DNA from: a virus
Length of the DNA: 64,000 nt
Strand: one strand, 5' to 3'
IMG/VR virus record: IMGVR_UViG_3300031772_000003
Location: 99,717 to 163,716 of that record
The notes under the pieces were generated by a model. It saw only the letters and a program-made list of their open reading frames with translations, searched no databases and was not told the DNA's origin. Made by a program: the position numbers and the translations under genes. Numbering within the stretch: the stretch's first letter is position 1; each line of letters begins with the position of its first letter. Below are positions 53,799 to 61,137 of the stretch, piece by piece.

Positions 53799-54197
53799 TC
53801 AGCACTTACAGGGCCGCCCCGGAGGCGAAGCGGCAGGCATCTCGTTGGCTCTATCTAATCTCCTACAGGGAACCCAAACGGCCTCTACCCACCAATGGGG
53901 CCCTGCTGCCTTCCGTAAGTAATAATACTGCGAACGGCCAAGACGCGATGCCGCGGCTTTCACGGCCATGAGGGCGTCGGTACGAAGCTCTCCACCAAAT
54001 GCCTGGGAGTGGGACAGGGCCAGGAGACGAACCGGTGCCCCCGGAGCGGCCCTGTAGAGGAACCATCCCTCCCTGCCTCCTCGGGATTCCTTGAGGGGCT
54101 GAATCCCCTGGCGTACCAGTTCCTGGCAGATGGGGCAGGAGGGGTCGCGCCTTATTTCCGCTCCAGCGCCGAGATCATCTTGTCGAGCTTGTACCAT
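53799..54197 (-). CDS. Hypothetical protein with CxxC, 132 aa
   Basis: C-P-I-C-Q-E-L-V near residue 21 and C-terminal C-x-C suggest a zinc site. A middle part with L-R-T-D-A-L-M-A-V-K-A-A looks helical. It overlaps the neighbouring gene by about 45 bp. No family recognised. Confidence 0.5.
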   Translation of the reverse strand: MVQARQDDLGAGAEIRRDPSCPICQELVRQGIQPLKESRGGREGWFLYRAAPGAPVRLLALSHSQAFGGELRTDALMAVKAAASRLGRSQYYYLRKAAGPHWWVEAVWVPCRRLDRANEMPAASPPGRPCKC

Positions 54198-54367
54198 AGG
54201 ATGCCCAGAATCACGCCGATCTTAGCCCAGTCCGAGGACGATAGTTCCTCACACAGATGGCACAGGTGGACCCGCTGCTTCGCATCCTGGCACAGGCGTA
54301 GGGCACGCCGGAGCCGGCGCAGAGCCTCGTCCCTATCAGCCGCGAGCAGCAGGCGATCCACATCCAT
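54152..54367 (-). CDS. Small helical protein, 71 aa
   Basis: Basic/acidic helix (D-E-A-L-R-R-L-R-R-A-L-R-L) with C-H-L-C and a hydrophobic segment (V-I-L-G-I-L-W-Y). It may bind zinc. Unknown function. Confidence 0.5.
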   Translation of the reverse strand: MDVDRLLLAADRDEALRRLRRALRLCQDAKQRVHLCHLCEELSSSDWAKIGVILGILWYKLDKMISALERK

Positions 54368-54376
54368 CAGATGCTC

Positions 54377-54634
54377 CTAGCGCATTCCCACGGGCCGGCC
54401 CGACGCCGATCGGGGGTCCGCCATAGATGTCTGCGGGCCCTCCAAGCGTGCGGACTGGCCCGCCACGACGCTGTTCTGGTGCTCTACACCCGCCGAGGCT
54501 GCGCGCTGCTTGCACTCGGCCTCGACGGTGCAAGAGGCACAGACCCCAGGGGTGCCGTACCATCCATCAGCGTAACCCCACTGCCCCAGGCAATGGAGGT
54601 GTTCCATCATCCCCGTCGAATTAACCTCGCTCAT
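54377..54634 (-). CDS. Small cysteine protein, 85 aa
   Basis: The start gives M-S-E-V-N-S-T-G. H-L-H-C-L-G-Q, V-C-A-S-C-T and E-C-K-Q provide Cys residues spaced like a compact zinc or Fe-S motif (C-x-n-C-x2-C-x-n-C), reminiscent of WhiB-type spacing but not proven. The C-terminal half is low complexity. Confidence 0.45.
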   Translation of the reverse strand: MSEVNSTGMMEHLHCLGQWGYADGWYGTPGVCASCTVEAECKQRAASAGVEHQNSVVAGQSARLEGPQTSMADPRSASGRPVGMR

Positions 54635-54845
54635 CACCAACCTCCTCACAGGCGAACCCGTAAAGATCAAGGGCCACACGGGCCGCCGCCACCCCCTCCT
54701 CGGGAACCACCACATCCACGCGACTGAAGAGACTCCGGGTCGGGACGGGCCGGACCTTAGCCGTCACGCCCTCACTAGCCAAGCAGGCCCTAACCGCCCA
54801 CGCCTCGGCCCCCTGTACCCTAAGTGTCTTATTCACTGGACCCAT
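54621..54845 (-). CDS. Hypothetical small protein, 74 aa
   Basis: The start is placed at the ATG giving M-G-P-V-N-K; the longer frame lies within the gene upstream. Contains W-A-V-R-A-C-L-A-S-E-G-V and V-D-V-V-V-P-E-E-G-V, a compact alpha/beta pattern (DUF-like). Overlaps both neighbours. Confidence 0.4.
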   Translation of the reverse strand: MGPVNKTLRVQGAEAWAVRACLASEGVTAKVRPVPTRSLFSRVDVVVPEEGVAAARVALDLYGFACEEVGDERG

Positions 54846-55248
54846 CCACAACGTCACACCGGGCCAGGATGCCGGGCAAAAGGTCTTCCGAAATGATGCT
54901 GCGCCTCGGGTCATCGGCCCGGAGTACTTTACGCCCCATGACGACGCAGGTGTCGCAGCCCAACTGGGGCAAGCCCCCAGCCTCCACGGGGGGCAGGAGC
55001 CACAAGCGGCCCCTGTAGCCCGGGGAAATATGCCGGCATCCCACGGCGCACCTAACTCCACGGCCAGGGCCTTGTTGCGTCTCGATCTCGAAATGATCGA
55101 ATGTCCCATCCAAGCGGAACACCCAGATCATCGTCGGGGTCGAGCCCAAGGGCTCTACCCGCAGCCGCACCCAATCAATTCCATGCTCGATGCATAGTTC
55201 CCCCAAAGGGGAACTATAGCGGCCGGGGCGTGGCAGTTGGACCGGCAT
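54829..55248 (-). CDS. Hypothetical protein, 139 aa
   Basis: The ATG lies 3 nt after the previous stop. A beta-rich front (I-W-V-F-R-L-D-G-T-F-D-H-F-E-I) and a cysteine pair in the middle (C-A-V-G-C-R-H-I) with a later C-D-T-C, enough for one zinc site. No family recognised. Confidence 0.5.
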   Translation of the reverse strand: MPVQLPRPGRYSSPLGELCIEHGIDWVRLRVEPLGSTPTMIWVFRLDGTFDHFEIETQQGPGRGVRCAVGCRHISPGYRGRLWLLPPVEAGGLPQLGCDTCVVMGRKVLRADDPRRSIISEDLLPGILARCDVVDGSSE

Positions 55249-55251
55249 TGC

Positions 55252-55398
55252 TCACCCCAACAAGACGCGCCGGCCCCCTCGGGACTCGGTCTTGGGCCGT
55301 AGGGTCTTAGATTCGCCACAGATGGTACATATCACCAAGACCTCTCCACTGGGCTTCTCCGAGTTCTCGACCTGCTGCCACCGGTGCTTACAGTTCAT
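55252..55398 (-). CDS. Small zinc-ribbon protein, 48 aa
   Basis: A short ORF after GAGG. M-N-C-K-H-R-W and V-I-C-T-I-C-G-E-S-K give a C-x-H plus CxxC site typical of tiny phage zinc-binding proteins. It sits between portal and the 139-aa gene with tight spacing. Confidence 0.45.
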   Translation of the reverse strand: MNCKHRWQQVENSEKPSGEVLVICTICGESKTLRPKTESRGGRRVLLG

Positions 55399-55412
55399 CT
55401 CGCGCTTTCCTC

Positions 55413-57563
55413 TCAACTTGTACCCTCCACCACCGCTTCCATTAGACTCTGGGGCCGCTTCACCCCTCCTATGGGGGCGACACCGGCAGCGGCCTTAACG
55501 ATCCGGACGCAATCGGCTGAGGGGGCCCAAATGGTACGGCCCTCGGTCAGCACCGAGCCATCCCACTTATAGGCCGCAACGGGGGGCAGTCCAGCAGGAG
55601 AGAGGTGCCAACTCGACATGTAGCCTGGGAACAACACGTCCTCCAAGAGCTTCCTGCCGGTGCTGAGACGCACCGCCGCGGCCAGCAACTCCGCGGGCTT
55701 GATCCCCTGCCAGTCCAGGGCCAATGCTTCGGGGTTGAACCTGTTGAGGTCGGCGGCGAGCCCACTGACCTGCAAGACGTACTTGGCCCACTCGTCTTTG
55801 GGCAGGCCCAACCGATCACCAGCGTCCGTGAGGGCCTCCACGGCCTCGGCGCGCATCTTCGCCGTCTCCGCGCGCTGTTTCTCCTCAAGGAAACTGATCG
55901 GGACCATGTGGATCTCGAACTCGTTACCGGGCTTGTAGGGATTGATGCCGCGCCAGCACAGATCGATCTGGAAGGCTCGGACCAATCCGGTAATGACGGC
56001 GCGCTGAATCCGCTTACACGACCTAGAAAATTGGATGTCAATTTGGCAGTTGTGTACGAAAGCCCCACAAGCCAAGGCGAAGTTGTGATGGCCATCCACA
56101 GACAAGTCATACACATCGGCAACACCGCCGGGCGCGACGGAGACAATCTTATGGTTACACGCCACCTTACCTAGCGAGACCCAACGGCCCCGCTTGTAGA
56201 AAGGCATTACCGAATCCCCCTCGCAAAGTGTACCAGCAGGCTTGTAGCTGCCGTCCCGCAGCATGACAGGGTGATCGGAGGTGCAGCGGAAGCTCTCCCC
56301 GTTATCCAGCACCACACAAAGAACAGGAGCCCCCTGTTTCGTCAGCCTGGCGGAGTGAGCAACCCCAGGACGCAGGCGGTGGTTCATGGGGTCTACGGCA
56401 TACACCCAAAACTCATCACCGGCCGCCCCCGCGGCAAGCTGCTCCATTGACAACACACGCCCATCCGCCAATGGAACCAGAGTATCACCCGTCAAACAGA
56501 GAGGACTTTGTCCCAGCACCCCGCCCCTAGCCTCTGAGAACCCCACATACTCCGGGGGCACCCTCACGGTGCCAAGGAAGCGCTTGCGGGCGTATTCCAC
56601 GTCTAAGACACGGCCCAAATCGGTGTTGCCCTTCAGGACATCCACGTCGACCATCTCGTCGTCAACATAAATGTCATCATCCACAGTGAACGGATCGATC
56701 TCGGATCGAACCTCCCCGGTAGTGGGGTCAATGAGCCGCTTCTTCCGGATCTCATCCCGCATCTCCTGCATCAGGCTACGGCGCTCCTCCGGCGAGAACT
56801 CCGCCGAGTTCTTAATCTTGAACCGGAGACGGTCCGGGGCGATTTTGAGGCGGAGAAGTATAAGGCTATCCTCTACCATTCTGAGTCTGCGAAAAGGCCG
56901 CCTTGCGGGCTGGAACACCGATGTTCCACCCTTCCCGGTGCGATCACGGCCCGACACCATGTACTGGACCAGGGACCACGGGAGCTCCGCTGGCTTGTCC
57001 TTGGAAGCGCTGTCCCCCACCTCCAAGCCAATCCTGTATCCAATCAGCCTGTTCACCTCATCCCACACAGGGGTCACGATCTTGGGGTCCAGGGGAACGG
57101 AACCAAACATGGGGCCCTTGAGCCCTGTCTTCGCATCCTCCTCCTGGAGGGGGCAATCGTAAGCCACCCCATACTTCGCGGTGTCCCTGGCGAGCCCGAA
57201 GACGTTGTCCTCGATCCTGAGCACGTCCCGCAGGAACTCCTCACCGAGCTTGGCGATGATCTCATTCTTGGAGGTGAGCCACACCGATCTGCCCGTAGCG
57301 TGGTCAATCTGCGTCGCGTCCTCGGCGTAGAGGTCGAGGATCGAGGACGGCAAGTCGTCCTCATCCATGACCTCATATTCCGCGAACCTCTGAATGCGGT
57401 CGGCACCGAGGCGCATTTGCCTGCGGAAGAACTCAGACACGAGGTCGGAGACGCCGCCCCGGCTCACGGCACCGGCGGGGCTGACCGGAGTGCGCGCGAG
57501 AGCGCCGCGCCGGCCCATACCCGTAGCGCGTTTAAGCCAGGACAAACCGGGGACACGAAGCAT
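55413..57563 (-). CDS. Portal protein (T4 gp20-type) interrupted by a mini-intein, 716 aa
   Basis: The exteins (566 aa) match T4-type portals: a helix-rich front, P-x-Y-V-G-F-S-E-A-R-G-G, and after the intein C-Q-I-D-I-Q-F-S-R-S-C-K-R-I-Q, the conserved segment near the clip/stem. The portal forms the dodecameric ring at the packaging vertex. A 150-aa intein occupies residues 356-505. The ATG shares a base with the terminase stop (TGATG), so the two are coupled. Confidence 0.85.
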   Translation of the reverse strand: MLRVPGLSWLKRATGMGRRGALARTPVSPAGAVSRGGVSDLVSEFFRRQMRLGADRIQRFAEYEVMDEDDLPSSILDLYAEDATQIDHATGRSVWLTSKNEIIAKLGEEFLRDVLRIEDNVFGLARDTAKYGVAYDCPLQEEDAKTGLKGPMFGSVPLDPKIVTPVWDEVNRLIGYRIGLEVGDSASKDKPAELPWSLVQYMVSGRDRTGKGGTSVFQPARRPFRRLRMVEDSLILLRLKIAPDRLRFKIKNSAEFSPEERRSLMQEMRDEIRKKRLIDPTTGEVRSEIDPFTVDDDIYVDDEMVDVDVLKGNTDLGRVLDVEYARKRFLGTVRVPPEYVGFSEARGGVLGQSPLCLTGDTLVPLADGRVLSMEQLAAGAAGDEFWVYAVDPMNHRLRPGVAHSARLTKQGAPVLCVVLDNGESFRCTSDHPVMLRDGSYKPAGTLCEGDSVMPFYKRGRWVSLGKVACNHKIVSVAPGGVADVYDLSVDGHHNFALACGAFVHNCQIDIQFSRSCKRIQRAVITGLVRAFQIDLCWRGINPYKPGNEFEIHMVPISFLEEKQRAETAKMRAEAVEALTDAGDRLGLPKDEWAKYVLQVSGLAADLNRFNPEALALDWQGIKPAELLAAAVRLSTGRKLLEDVLFPGYMSSWHLSPAGLPPVAAYKWDGSVLTEGRTIWAPSADCVRIVKAAAGVAPIGGVKRPQSLMEAVVEGTS
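56049..56498 (-). mobile_element. Mini-intein in the portal gene (150 aa)
   Basis: It starts with Cys (C-L-T-G-D-T-L-V) and ends V-H-N followed by extein Cys. Splicing blocks A, B (T-S-D-H-P), F and G are visible; no homing endonuclease domain is present. Closely related to the terminase intein. Confidence 0.9.
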
Positions 57564-59794
57564 CAGTGGGTTCCTATGCTAACGGCACCACGGTAGCGGT
57601 TCATGTAGGCCCTATGGCCAACCCGAACCGACAAATCAACTCCCTCCAGGACATGTGCGGCCACAGCCACGGCGGCGTCCAAAACATCCTTGGAGTTGTG
57701 TACAAACACCCCAGCAGACAAGGCAAAGTTACTGTAGTCATCAACCTCTAGATCATACGCAGGGACACTCGTACTCAGGGACCTAACTGAAATAACTTTG
57801 TGGTTCTGGCCTGCTCCATAATACCTGTAGAGGGGCATCAGTGAGACCCCACGCTGTAGCTCGCCCGCAGGGCAATAGCTCCCATCTCGTAGCATGAATG
57901 GATGATCTGCGGTACACACCACTGCATGGTCATTGTCCAAGACCACCTCAACCATCTGGGCAGTCTTGGTCAATCTAGCTGCCCTTGCCTTGCCAGGCAC
58001 TACCTCGCCACTAGGCTTACAGGAGTAGACCCAGAACTCCTCGCCCGCGGCTCCCTCAGCAAGCTCCTGCATAGTGAGTGTTGTACCGTTCAACAAGGGA
58101 ACCCTCGTATGCCCCGCCAGACAACCACCAGTCGAGTGGTCTATTACGCCGGCCGTGGTGTCCTTCAGTACCTGCTCGGCCTCGGCCAGAACAGGAGCGT
58201 ATCTATACCAGTTTACGCGCCGGTCCAGGACCGCCTTTCGGAACGTGAGGTAGGGATCGAGGCCGACGCTGAACTGTGAGGCGTTGATCCCGGCGACATT
58301 GAGCATCTGGATGTTCTGGCGCGATTGGAACTGATCGTAGGTCACGGCCCCGATGGGAAGGCCCTGCTCCCGGAGCCATTTGATGAACTGCACCACCGCG
58401 GTCAAGTCCACCTCCTCACCCAACGGAGCCTTGACACGCAGAAGCAGATCGTAGTAGACCCCAGCCCCCGTAACACCGTACATTCTGTGGCCCACAGCAA
58501 GGCCCAAGGCATCCCACTTCAAGCCGATATCGACGTGGATGTGGCGGGCCATCCCCGGGTTGACCAGCGGCACGGGGACGGAATGGGCAATGTGAAAGAG
58601 CCTGGCGGGGGCAACCACCTCCTCGATTCCGCGGTTGCGGCCCACGCCAAGATAGCGAACCTCATCCACCGTAGTAGGCGAGACGCGCAGGGGATCGACG
58701 CAATTCTCCAAACAGGCCGCGTCCGGAAAGAGACGCTGGACTGAAGCAACGCTGAACCCACCAAGGTCCATCAGGGCCTCACCGGGGTCCTGCACGAACT
58801 CATTGTATAGCTCAATGGGAACGGAGGCGATACGAACCCCTGTGGGTGGCACCTCACCGGGCTCTAGGATGACAGACCGATGGGTCTCGTCCCCGATAAC
58901 GACATCAAAAGTCTCGCCACTAAACCGTCCCGAACCACCGCGGGCGTCCCAGAGCGTCATTGACGTGACGTGGGTATGGGGATCGTCCTGGTGTTTCCGC
59001 TCGTGCTCATCCAAAAAACTGCTCGGGGTCTCCTGGGATGACATCAAGATCATAAGACAAGGCAGCCTGCCCCCCCACTGGATGAACCTACTAACCATAC
59101 GCCGGCGCGATGCCCTGTAGAGGTCGTGGGCCCTGGTTTGTTCCCCAGGTTTCCCGCTAAGTTTCCGCTTGTGCCGATAGAAGTTGGCCTCATCCAGTGT
59201 CACCCCAAAGAGGTTCTCACCCTGGACATGCCCGGCCAACGAGCCGCTATGGATGACAACCCGCTTCTGCGGCCACACAATCTTATCCCCAGACCTAGCC
59301 TGCCGGGGGTAGTGTTTTTGGAACCACGGCGATTCGTCAACCCATGTCTGGAGCGCATCGATCCCACTCTCTGCCCGCTCCAATGTGATGTTGAGGATTG
59401 CAAAGAATATCCATGAGCCACGCAGCAATCCATAGTACTCCGCTGGGCTGCCTTTGAGAAGCAATTGGCAGTAGGCTTTGTACAAGATTGCCGCAGAGGC
59501 CGTCGTTGTCTTAAATGTGCCGATTGCCCCCTTCATGATCCACTCCACAATGGGACTATCGGGGGCCAGGACGATCTCAAGTTCGCGCAGCCACGTCTCG
59601 CTACATGCCCCCATGAACTTGCCCAGATAGTGCTCGTCCTGAAGGAATTGGCGGATCGGGACCGGGGGCTCCTCATAGTCCCACGCCCATGCCGCCGCCA
59701 CTGCAGCGTCAACACGCCCGTCCGCCAAGTGCTCGGCGAGCCAAGCCCTAGCCTGGGGGGAGAGCGATTCGAGTTCCGGGACCAGTGTGTCCAT
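57563..59794 (-). CDS. Terminase large subunit interrupted by a mini-intein, 743 aa
   Basis: The start is the ATG at 59794. Residues 88-97 (K-G-A-I-G-T-F-K-T-T) form Walker A and 197-201 (V-T-L-D-E) Walker B of the packaging ATPase. The nuclease half has H-V-D-I-G-L (D421) and V-T-Y-D-Q-F (D486), and the third acidic motif S-K-D-V-L-D-A lies directly after the intein (residues 558-700). It packages DNA into the prohead with the portal. Confidence 0.9.
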   Translation of the reverse strand: MDTLVPELESLSPQARAWLAEHLADGRVDAAVAAAWAWDYEEPPVPIRQFLQDEHYLGKFMGACSETWLRELEIVLAPDSPIVEWIMKGAIGTFKTTTASAAILYKAYCQLLLKGSPAEYYGLLRGSWIFFAILNITLERAESGIDALQTWVDESPWFQKHYPRQARSGDKIVWPQKRVVIHSGSLAGHVQGENLFGVTLDEANFYRHKRKLSGKPGEQTRAHDLYRASRRRMVSRFIQWGGRLPCLMILMSSQETPSSFLDEHERKHQDDPHTHVTSMTLWDARGGSGRFSGETFDVVIGDETHRSVILEPGEVPPTGVRIASVPIELYNEFVQDPGEALMDLGGFSVASVQRLFPDAACLENCVDPLRVSPTTVDEVRYLGVGRNRGIEEVVAPARLFHIAHSVPVPLVNPGMARHIHVDIGLKWDALGLAVGHRMYGVTGAGVYYDLLLRVKAPLGEEVDLTAVVQFIKWLREQGLPIGAVTYDQFQSRQNIQMLNVAGINASQFSVGLDPYLTFRKAVLDRRVNWYRYAPVLAEAEQVLKDTTAGVIDHSTGGCLAGHTRVPLLNGTTLTMQELAEGAAGEEFWVYSCKPSGEVVPGKARAARLTKTAQMVEVVLDNDHAVVCTADHPFMLRDGSYCPAGELQRGVSLMPLYRYYGAGQNHKVISVRSLSTSVPAYDLEVDDYSNFALSAGVFVHNSKDVLDAAVAVAAHVLEGVDLSVRVGHRAYMNRYRGAVSIGTH
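57695..58123 (-). mobile_element. Mini-intein in the terminase gene (143 aa)
   Basis: It begins C-L-A-G-H-T-R-V and ends F-V-H-N before extein Ser. T-A-D-H-P (block B) is present; no endonuclease. It is inserted just ahead of the third nuclease aspartate motif. Similar throughout to the portal intein, so both derive from one ancestor. Confidence 0.9.
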
Positions 59795-60437
59795 CTTGCT
59801 GCATTCCCTGGAGACGGGCGAGGACACGCCGGATCGCCTCACGGTCTGATGGGGGCAATACCGCCTCCTCCCCACCCAACGGCTCTTGGTCGGCTCCAAG
59901 TTCCTTGAGAAGGGTTTCCAACCGTTGCGCCAGCGTCGCGGTCCCACGGCTATCCTTGTCCACCGCCGCGGTAATCATCGCCAAGTCTGCCGCAATCGAC
60001 TGCTCCAGCCGTGCCTGGAGAGTAGTGACCTCGACGGTCTTGAGCGTCCCCAGCCCCTTGAGGTCCTCAGCCCGGCGCTTCAACTCAGCATCCACGTCCA
60101 GCAGAGCGGAGTTGAGCCCGTTGATCCGGTCGATTCGCGTCAGCATCAAGAGGTGAAAGGCCAGCCTGATCTTGACATCCTGTTCCCGGAGCCTAGCTAG
60201 GGCGGCAGCCGGCAGGTCTCTGTTCTCGCTGCCGTCCTCCAGCCATTGAGCCACAGCGCCTAGCAACTCGATCAGGGTCTGGCGGCGCACCCTAATCGGT
60301 GGCACCCTCAGCGCCGTGTGGATGTGCAGATGCCCACCCAACGCCTTACGGCTCGTAAATATCTTGGGGCAGTGGGGGCAGGGGTGACACTCCACTAACG
60401 CTGTCGCCGCTGTTGTCGCCGCCCCTTCTTCAGGCAT
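59748..60437 (-). CDS. C2H2 zinc-finger coiled-coil protein, possible small terminase, 229 aa
   Basis: An N-terminal classical C2H2 finger (C-P-H-C...A-L-G-G-H-L-H-I-H, ~residues 17-40) is followed by a long coiled coil (I-N-G-L-N-S-A-L-L-D-V-D-A-E-L-K-R-R) and a C-terminal acidic region. Position directly before the large terminase and the DNA-binding plus oligomerising layout suggest the small terminase, but sequence similarity is not evident. Confidence 0.45.
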   Translation of the reverse strand: MPEEGAATTAATALVECHPCPHCPKIFTSRKALGGHLHIHTALRVPPIRVRRQTLIELLGAVAQWLEDGSENRDLPAAALARLREQDVKIRLAFHLLMLTRIDRINGLNSALLDVDAELKRRAEDLKGLGTLKTVEVTTLQARLEQSIAADLAMITAAVDKDSRGTATLAQRLETLLKELGADQEPLGGEEAVLPPSDREAIRRVLARLQGMQQDGHTGPGTRIALPPG

Positions 60438-60475
60438 GGCCCAACCTCATTCCGAACCTACCCTCCCCCCGTATA

Positions 60476-61123
60476 TTATACCCCGCGTTCGCCAATAAGC
60501 AACCGACCATATCTGCACAGAGCCAGAGCATCGGCTCTACCATCCGCGTTCCCCACCGCTGCGTCGGGGAACCAGTCTCGCACCTTCGATTTCACCTCAG
60601 CCTTCACTCCCCGCTTCCGCTCCGCCAGCAGTCGCCGATGCTCCTTTAATGCCGCTGCGTCCTCATCTTTTGCCTTCTCCTCCTCATCCTCAGTAAGCGC
60701 CAGCCCGTCCATAGAGACACGAGCCTGAGCCTTCGGCCTCTTTGGGGCAAGGGGCATGACGATGCCCAGGGCCTTCTGCCACTTTCTGCCCCCCACCTCC
60801 ACGAGTTGCAGCGGGGGCAGGCCAGGAGCGCGGTGCCGCTGCATCGACCTGATACGGTCCCTGAGAGCCCCATAGTTCACGGCAAATGTCCAACCACTCA
60901 CCGAGCCCTGGCCCGGGAATGCGTGCTGCTCCTCCAAGATAACACAGTCAATCGCATGCCCTGTTTCGGCCTCCCACCCCAGCAGTGTCGTCTCGACCAC
61001 ATCCGTATCCACGTCGTTACCCCGACCCCTAGCGGGCATGTCGAGGAAATGTACCTGCCCCGTCTCTACACACAAACCCGCAACGGCCCCCGCCTTTCCA
61101 GGATCGATCCCCGCGATCAACAC
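60476..61123 (-). CDS. RuvC-like Holliday-junction resolvase, 215 aa
   Basis: The GTG start follows GAAGGAG by 7 nt. I-A-G-I-D-P-G-K-A-G-A is the first RuvC motif, V-I-L-E-E-Q-H-A the second, and D-G-R-A-D-A-L-A-L-C the third acidic motif. The enzyme resolves branched DNA before packaging. It follows the TnpB-sigma gene by 15 bp. Confidence 0.8.
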   Translation of the reverse strand: MLIAGIDPGKAGAVAGLCVETGQVHFLDMPARGRGNDVDTDVVETTLLGWEAETGHAIDCVILEEQHAFPGQGSVSGWTFAVNYGALRDRIRSMQRHRAPGLPPLQLVEVGGRKWQKALGIVMPLAPKRPKAQARVSMDGLALTEDEEEKAKDEDAAALKEHRRLLAERKRGVKAEVKSKVRDWFPDAAVGNADGRADALALCRYGRLLIGERGV

Positions 61124-61137
61124 GGTATTTCTCCTTC

